Shown piece by piece: positions 58,614 through 64,000 of a stretch of 64,000 nt of DNA. Location of the stretch: positions 248,001 through 312,000 of the forward strand of contig JAKSXM010000234.1 in assembly GCA_022575985.1 (NCBI GenBank). The letters are read 5' to 3'. Source of the stretch: Anagrus nilaparvatae (taxonomy: Eukaryota > Arthropoda > Insecta > Hymenoptera > Mymaridae). The position numbers were made by a program, and so were the translations under genes. Numbering within the stretch: position 1 is the first letter of the stretch; each line of letters begins with the position of its first letter. Under the pieces are notes generated by a model. It saw only the letters and a program-made list of their open reading frames with translations. It had not been told where the DNA came from and did not search any database.

Positions 58614-59048
58614 TTAAATAGCGTCCTGAGTAAGTATTTTTGCGATACCATATTTTTCATTATATTTTTTGTCAAAAATTATAAAAATGTCATCAACATA
58701 ACGTTTATAAAATATTACCGGAGATTTACATTCTTTTGGAGGAGAAGAGAAAATGTTTGAGGAATTATTTAGAACTAAACTACTTTTTAATGTTGCTAAA
58801 GCTGATTTTTCCAAGTGGTCCATAACCAGTTCGTAAAAAAATGGTGAAGAACAAAAACCCATTGGTATACCTTTAATTTGTTTATAATATTTGTTGTTAA
58901 ATTGTAAGTAAGTTGAAGTTAATAAAAAGTTAATGCCTAATAGGAATTCCGATTTGGAAATAGGTAAGTTATTAGCTAGAAATTCCCAATTTCTTTCTAT
59001 TGCCTGTATGACTAAATTATGGGGAATACTTGGAAACATAGCTACCAC
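58614..59048 (-). pseudogene. Penelope-like RT palm fragment
   Basis: 144 residues with AMFPSIPHNLVIQAI, KGIPMGFCSSPF and RYVDDIFIIFD. The frame is open upstream to about 59,127, where the element is cut. Confidence 0.85.
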
Positions 59049-59126
59049 ATCTAAAGATGCTAGTTCATATTCATCAGGGATTACATTATTTTTTAGTAGA
59101 TTTATGATTTCTTTGCTATTTTTAAC

Positions 59127-59285
59127 GAGGCGATATGAGGTGGGGCGAGATTTTGGAAATTTTTCTCTCGGTCTTGCCTCGTCTAAGCGAGAATTTCAAA
59201 TTTAGATCTCACCTCGTTATTGCCTCGCCTCGTACACCGAGAACGAGGTTACCGTGTTACCTCGTCACACGTCTAAGTTAAAAGT
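59127..59285. repeat. CGAG-rich patch before OR3
   Basis: GAGGCGATATGAGGTGGGGC...CTCGGTCTTGCCTCG...CGAGAACGAGGTTACC, matching 22,350-22,500 and 41,960-42,080. It lies 80-240 bp upstream of the OR3 promoter block. Confidence 0.65.
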
Positions 59286-59362
59286 AGGTTAAACCTATTT
59301 TCTTTTATAAAAAAATAACAAATGAAAATCAAGCTACTTTAGGAACCCCCACTTGCACCTTT

Positions 59363-59481
59363 ATGATTAGTTGTTTACTCACTATTTGCTTTTAAGCTTT
59401 ACCAATCATATAAATATTGAGTCCTTTCATTTTTAAAAGATATTTTAAAAATTACAATAGTTGCTTTATATTTATGCAAAA
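59363..59481 (+). promoter_or_regulatory. OR3 promoter block
   Basis: Homologous to 22,591-22,709. A short replacement (TAGTTGTTTACTCACTATTT) changes the part after ATGATTA; the 3' half with TACAATAGTTGCTTTAT is conserved. Confidence 0.55.
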
Positions 59482-59839
59482 ATGCATAGCTTAGAAACAC
59501 CATTAAAATTTTTATCATTTTATGGTGCTTGGGAACCAATTAATTTAACTAAATTATGGAAATATCCTTACAAATTTTATTCGAATTTTATATAGTTTTA
59601 CTAGAATTTTTAATACTTTTTACTAGTACTATTGCATTAATCAAAGTATCAAGTAGTGAAGAATTTATGGACATATTTCTTTTCAATGTTAATTTCTTCT
59701 TTGTTTGCTTTAGAATATTATTTTTAAAAGTTAAAAGAAATGATATTAATAATTTATTAAACAACTTGTTAAATTATTCTAATAATTTGAAAAATTCCGA
59801 AAAATTAGCCAGACACAAAAAATATAAATACTTTATCAG
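59482..59839 (+). pseudogene. OR3 exon 1 (frameshifted)
   Basis: Begins MHSLETPLKFLSFYGAWEP. After YSNFI an extra AG creates TAG; the original frame resumes in +2 and runs to donor GTAAGTG. Confidence 0.85.
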
Positions 59840-59902
59840 GTAAGTGTCATTTCTATTTAATCAAAAATTTATAAACTTCGGCTATACTTTTCGCATTTTT
59901 AG

Positions 59903-60283
59903 AGTGATGAGCATTGTTTGTAATGTTCAACTGTTTATAGCAACAACATTAATAGGACTTATGCCAATTTTTCAAAATCAAAAAGAATTACCGTTCAAGA
60001 TTTGGCTAGCATTTGAACTCGATAACTCTACTTTTTGAATTGTTTATATCACCTCAGGAATTGTTTTAATATATGTTGGCTGTATTATACTAACTTTTGA
60101 TTGTTTGTTTATTTCATTTATGCTAAATATTTGTTTTAAATTTGACGTACTCGTTCTAAGCTTTAAAAGATTTATTGGCGAAATAGAAACTTTAAAATCA
60201 ATGAATGTCTCCAAAGATGAACTAATCAAAGCAGAAAACATATTTTTTGGAAAATTTATAAAAGAGCATCAAAATATTTATGC
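59903..60283 (+). pseudogene. OR3 exon 2 (nonsense)
   Basis: 381 nt, acceptor TTTTTAG, donor GTAAGAC. DNSTF is followed by TGA where OR1/OR2 have TGG. Confidence 0.85.
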
Positions 60284-60343
60284 GTAAGACTAAATAGACA
60301 AATTATTGAAATATTAAATTTCTAATGTTTTATTATATTTCAG

Positions 60344-60548
60344 GTTTTCTGTTAAAATTAATAGCACGTATAAAATTTTTTTGACTTTACAATTCGCAGC
60401 TACTTATGTAACTGTTACTGTTTCTATTTTTCAAATTTTTGATGATTTTCCAATGAATTGTGAAACAAACGTTAGATTTGCGACACTTCTTTGCGGAATA
60501 TTACAATTAGGCATTTACTGTTATTTCGGTAATCATGTTATCTTACAA
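60344..60548 (+). pseudogene. OR3 exon 3 (donor disrupted)
   Basis: 205 nt, open, ending YCYFGNHVILQ. The donor GTAAGT is split after GTA by the inserted element. Confidence 0.85.
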
Positions 60549-61227
60549 GTACACTGAGAAAAAAATTTTCTTGGCCTAAGAACATCATATGCATTGAATT
60601 TTAATTTTTTGAATCTAGAGTATAATATATGTAATTTTAAAACAAGAAAACCATTGTTAATTAAAAGAAATATTTTTTTCGTTTAAGTAAATATATTCAT
60701 TGAATTTTGATTTCATTCACATGTTTCTTGGAAGAAACGAATATTTTTTTGCCGCTTGAAACTGAATAGATTATTACAAAAACTTTCAGTGTTTTGAATC
60801 AAAAAAATATATTCAAAAAAATATTTTCTAAATTCAAGGAAGCCATTTTTTGGATTACGAAATTTAATTTTTGATTCAAAGCAAGTAGTTTTCAAAAAAA
60901 TATAATCTCCTGCCAAAATTATAAAACTTTATTTTAAAAAACTGCTTTATTTCGTTCAAATAATTATATTTTCTAAGGTTCTATCTAACCTGAAGGATTA
61001 TTTATTTTTTTATTTTTTTGTTTAAAATAATACCAAATCTAAGTTTCTGCAGTTAATTAAATTACAAAAACATATTAAATTATATTAATCCAAAATCCTT
61101 GTATAGTAAAACATATTATTTATTTAATAAAAAGAATTTTTAATTTATCTTGTTCCAATGTATCTAACTTTGCGCTCTTTCTTTTTATTATGCTTAGTAA
61201 TTTATACATCTCCATCTCTAGAGTTCA

Positions 61228-62623
61228 GGGCCTCGATTTTCGAATCTGATAGAATAATAGAGTAATGGAACTCCACTCTTAAAAACTACTCCATTAATAA
61301 TAAACAGATGTATTTTCAAAATAAGTGGAGTGGAGTTTTTTCCATTCTCCCTGTTTCTATTGAGGGAGAATAATATCACTATAGTGATATATGTTGCCGT
61401 CATGTTTATTATCTCTCGGCCAATGAAAGTGAAGTTTTAAAAGCGCGTTAAGCTGAATAATTTGAAACTATTCAAATATTTTATATTTCGACTCAAGTAA
61501 TGATTCCATAATGTTATAATTCATTTTATTTATTTTTAATAAATAATAATATTTAAAAATTATAAATAAGAATGAACAATTTGAATTTTGGAATTTGAAA
61601 TTTAAAACATTAAATTACTTATAATTATAACATACTTATATTTCACCCTTAAATTAGCTAAAACTACCCCCAAAAAGGGGTATTTAAGCTATTTTCGCAC
61701 ACTGAGCGCCCAGATTTAGTCCATATAGGTTTTTTAGGTCGCAGATCAAGAATTTCAGGGATGTTTTTATGAAAAATTAATATTTGATGCTCAAATTAGC
61801 AAAAACTACTCGTGATAAGGCTATTTTTGCTATTTTCGCAATTTAAGCTAATTTAAGGTTGAAATATTAATTATTCAAGAAAATATAACCCAAATTCTTG
61901 ATCTGGCACCCAAAAAACCCATATGGGACAAATCTGGTCACTCAAAGTGCGAGTACATAAAAAATACCCCATTTTGGGGGTAGTTTTTGCAAATTTAATG
62001 GTAGTCCGCACATTTATTTACAAAATGACCTTGAAATTCGTGGTCAGCGACCCGAAAACCAAACCATTAATGTTCTGACAAAAATAAATATTTTTAAACT
62101 TATATTCAGATTAAAATTTTAAGTAAAAGAATATATTTGTTTATATTTATTTCTATTAGTTATATTTTCTAAAAATTTTATCTGTTGTAAAATTCGCTAG
62201 CTCTCCTTTCACCATGGTCAATAGCTTCATTCATCATTTGCAAATACATTAAATTACTAAAAATTATTTGCTACATAATGATACACAGCCATGTCTAGAT
62301 AAATAAAACAAAAAAAATCTGTCAAAAATAAATAAATTATTTTAAAAAATGTTACCTAATACCGATTTTGTAGTTCTAAGAACATAAAAAGACACTAAAT
62401 GTATATTATAATATAAAATTATAATAAAACACGTGTTTAATATGCGGGGGTTCCATTGTTTTATGTTGATTCCATAGCTAACTAGCGAGGGAGAACATTT
62501 AATGGAATATTTTCTATTAGGAGTTCTCCATTCACTTTCGAGAATAGCGTTTTTCAAAAACTATAGAAAAGGGAGGGGAATTCTATTACTCCATCGCTCT
62601 ATTAATTTCGAAAATAGGGGCCC
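61228..62623. mobile_element. Nested TIR element (GGGCC...ATTTTCGAA)
   Basis: GGGCCTCGATTTTCGAA on the left and TTCGAAAATAGGGGCCC on the right, plus subterminal TAGAGTAATGGAACTCC / GGAATTCTATTACTCCATCG. Target duplication unclear. It contains the 61,627-62,060 repeat. Confidence 0.6.
61627..62060. mobile_element. AGCGACCC repeat family copy, third nesting level
   Basis: CACCCTTAAATTAGCTAAAACTACC... on the left, and on the right the complement-type modules GGGGGTAGTTTTTGCAAATT and CGTGGTCAGCGACCC; foldback centred near 61,845. Same family as 10,286 and 23,985. Confidence 0.6.
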
Positions 62624-63843
62624 AGGGGAGACTTTTTCTCTATCCTTATTTATAAAAATGAAAATATAGTGTAATAGCATTCATATTCATATTTATACAT
62701 ATAGAATTATATTTCTATGTATATTACTGGTGTACTATACTATATACAGCGCGGGAAAAGAAATCACGGAGTAAATATAGTAAAAATATAAGCGCGGAGA
62801 TTTAAAAATTTATATAAACTTTTAAGTAAGCTTCTTTTGCAATGAAATTTGTGTACTACTAATTGAAAATTTTCCATTATAAAATTATATTGATTATTAA
62901 TAAAATTCATTGAAAAATTAAGTTTCGAAACTAAAATTCAGAATTAAACAAATGCAATAAATTTTTCAAATCAAACATTTTATTAAATAATTAATTGCAG
63001 AATTAAATTTTTGCAATTTAAAAGTTGTATCCAGTATTTAAATATTAAATTTTATTAATTATTATATTAGCTTTCACTAAATATCTAAAAATATTAAAAA
63101 ATAACTGATATCGGCTAAAAACCCAGTGTTGATTTTCCATACCAAGTTTTAAAACTACTGGGTTTCAATAAACCCCAATTTTTCTGCTAGGATGAGATTT
63201 AAGTGGGTAATCAAAGAAAATATTAAATATTCTATTAAGCGGAATCAAAATCTGAAACCAAACTTATAAAACATATCAGTTGTTTTTTGAGATTTAATTA
63301 CAAACCAAATAGTATGAAACGCACATTTTTACTTTTTAAAGTTTTTTTTTTAGTAAGAACCTATAAGTGAGAAATTACTACTGCTACAAAATTTTGTTCC
63401 GACTCGCTATCCTTTACTAACTTAAAAGAATATTTTCCCTACTCCTACTATTAGAAAAAGATAAAAGGTCGGAACATATATGACCTCTCTTTTTAAAATT
63501 AGCCACATTTTTTTTTGAATGTGATATCCATAAAAAAAAAAAATTTTTACCGACAATTTCGACCGAAAAAAGTATTTCATAGATTTAAAAATTTATTTAT
63601 TTCATATAACTAATTATTTGATTGTACCAAAAACTCATGATGTTGTCGCTAAGCGACTGTTTATTGTTTCTAAAAAATATTTCTTTCTCCTAAAACATTA
63701 TTTTTTTAAATATAGAACACTGCTTTAACTCAAAGCGTAAGATTTCATTGAGTTAAAAAGACGTATCTTAGGCAGTATTGAAAAGAATAATTTTCTTGAA
63801 ACAAAGCAAATTTTTTTGAATGTAGTAATTTTTTTTCTCAGTG

Positions 63844-64000
63844 TAAGTAAACACTTTATCTGTGAAACTTACATAGTTTCTTATTCTTGTTTTTATTAAT
63901 ATGGGTAATAATTTTTTCGTAACACCTATTTACAAAAATATTATTTATTGTAACATGAAATATAGTTACATTATAGCGAAAACTTTGGTATAGTCATTGA
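63844..64000 (+). other. OR3 intron 3 resuming after the insertion
   Basis: TAAGTAAACACTTTATCTGTGAAACTTAC and ATATGGGTAATAATTTTTTCG match the start of intron 3 in OR1 (23,801-23,900) and OR2. Confidence 0.75.

Larger units (their letters stand above)
57900..59127 (-). mobile_element. 5'-truncated Penelope-like retroelement
   Basis: On the minus strand the element starts inside the RT (about 59,127), reads SLDVVAMFPSIP, then KGIPMGFCSSPFFYELVMDH and RYVDDIF (the YxDD catalytic pair), and after a frameshift near 58,590 continues into a second frame. That frame ends with a GIY-YIG-type endonuclease region (CNNC, YVYIGQSGRKLRKRISEHKK). RT followed by C-terminal GIY-YIG is diagnostic of Penelope-like elements. 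The missing 5' part and the frameshift make it inactive. Its truncated end abuts the CGAG patch of OR3. Confidence 0.88.
60552..63843. mobile_element. TA-flanked TIR element (CACTGAGAAAAAAA) in the OR3 splice donor
   Basis: CACTGAGAAAAAAATTTTC at the left end and TTTTTTTTCTCAGTG at the right, with TA at 60,550-60,551 and 63,844-63,845. Sister units have a single TA at this spot. 3,292 bp, no transposase frame. It is itself loaded with a nested element at 61,228-62,623. Superfamily uncertain (TA target). Confidence 0.8.
59482..64000 (+). pseudogene. OR3: odorant receptor pseudogene (continues past window)
   Basis: Third tandem OR. Exons seen are 59,482-59,839 (358 nt, against 356 in OR1/2 because of a 2-nt insertion after codon 37, giving an immediate TAG), 59,903-60,283 (TGA replacing a conserved Trp at 60,036-60,038) and 60,344-60,548. 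Codon 96 is TTA-type here, so the TAG of OR1/OR2 is absent. A 3.3-kb element (60,552-63,843) sits in the GTAAGT donor of exon 3. It leaves GTACAC, and the original intron resumes at 63,844. Exons 4-5 must lie beyond 64,000. With two coding lesions and a damaged donor this copy is very likely non-functional. Confidence 0.85.

Overview
This is an AT-rich (roughly three-quarters A+T), gene-poor and repeat-rich piece of an insect nuclear genome. Genes have spliced exons with GT-AG introns, and there are non-LTR and Penelope-like retroelements, many TA- or TTAA-flanked non-autonomous DNA elements, and a tandem array of insect odorant receptor (OR, 7tm_6) genes. The OR exon pattern and C-terminal signature resemble hymenopteran ORs. 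A parasitoid wasp such as a braconid is my best guess, but this is inference.

Layout. 1-18,200 is mostly AT-rich non-coding DNA. It holds one likely last exon of a host gene (10,003-10,106, with an AATAAA signal), one likely signal-peptide-bearing first exon (14,895/14,916-15,021), and several palindromic or TIR elements. 18,270-19,045 is a GC-richer relic of a histone gene cluster, with two perfect histone-type 3' stem-loops, CCAAT and TATA boxes, and no intact histone ORF. From 19,230 to the end the window is a tandem OR array. It contains an orphan promoter with start codon (19,230), OR1 (22,710-30,914), an orphan last exon (38,117-38,173), OR2 (42,268-50,181), a diverged exon-2 relic (52,090-52,315), and OR3 (59,482 to beyond the window end).

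OR1 and OR2 are reconstructed here as five exons with the same lengths (356, 381, 205, 156 and 57 nt). They have intact splice sites and a 384-codon frame, broken only by the same in-frame TAG at codon 96. OR3 lacks that TAG. It has a 2-nt frameshift in exon 1, a TGA in exon 2, and a 3.3-kb TA-flanked element inserted in the splice donor of exon 3. All three copies carry the same ~110-130-bp promoter block, preceded by a CGAG-rich patch.

The space between exons is filled with nested transposable elements. Because the OR units are homologous, several insertions can be read against an empty site in a sister unit: the LINE at 31.5-34.2 kb against 50.58 kb, and the TTAA element at 48.3-49.0 kb against intron 4 of OR1. 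In one case the control is the other arm of the same palindrome (pogo-like element at 54,647-55,564). Two element families are inserted into each other reciprocally at two places in the OR1 introns. No CRISPR array, rRNA or complete tRNA gene was seen.
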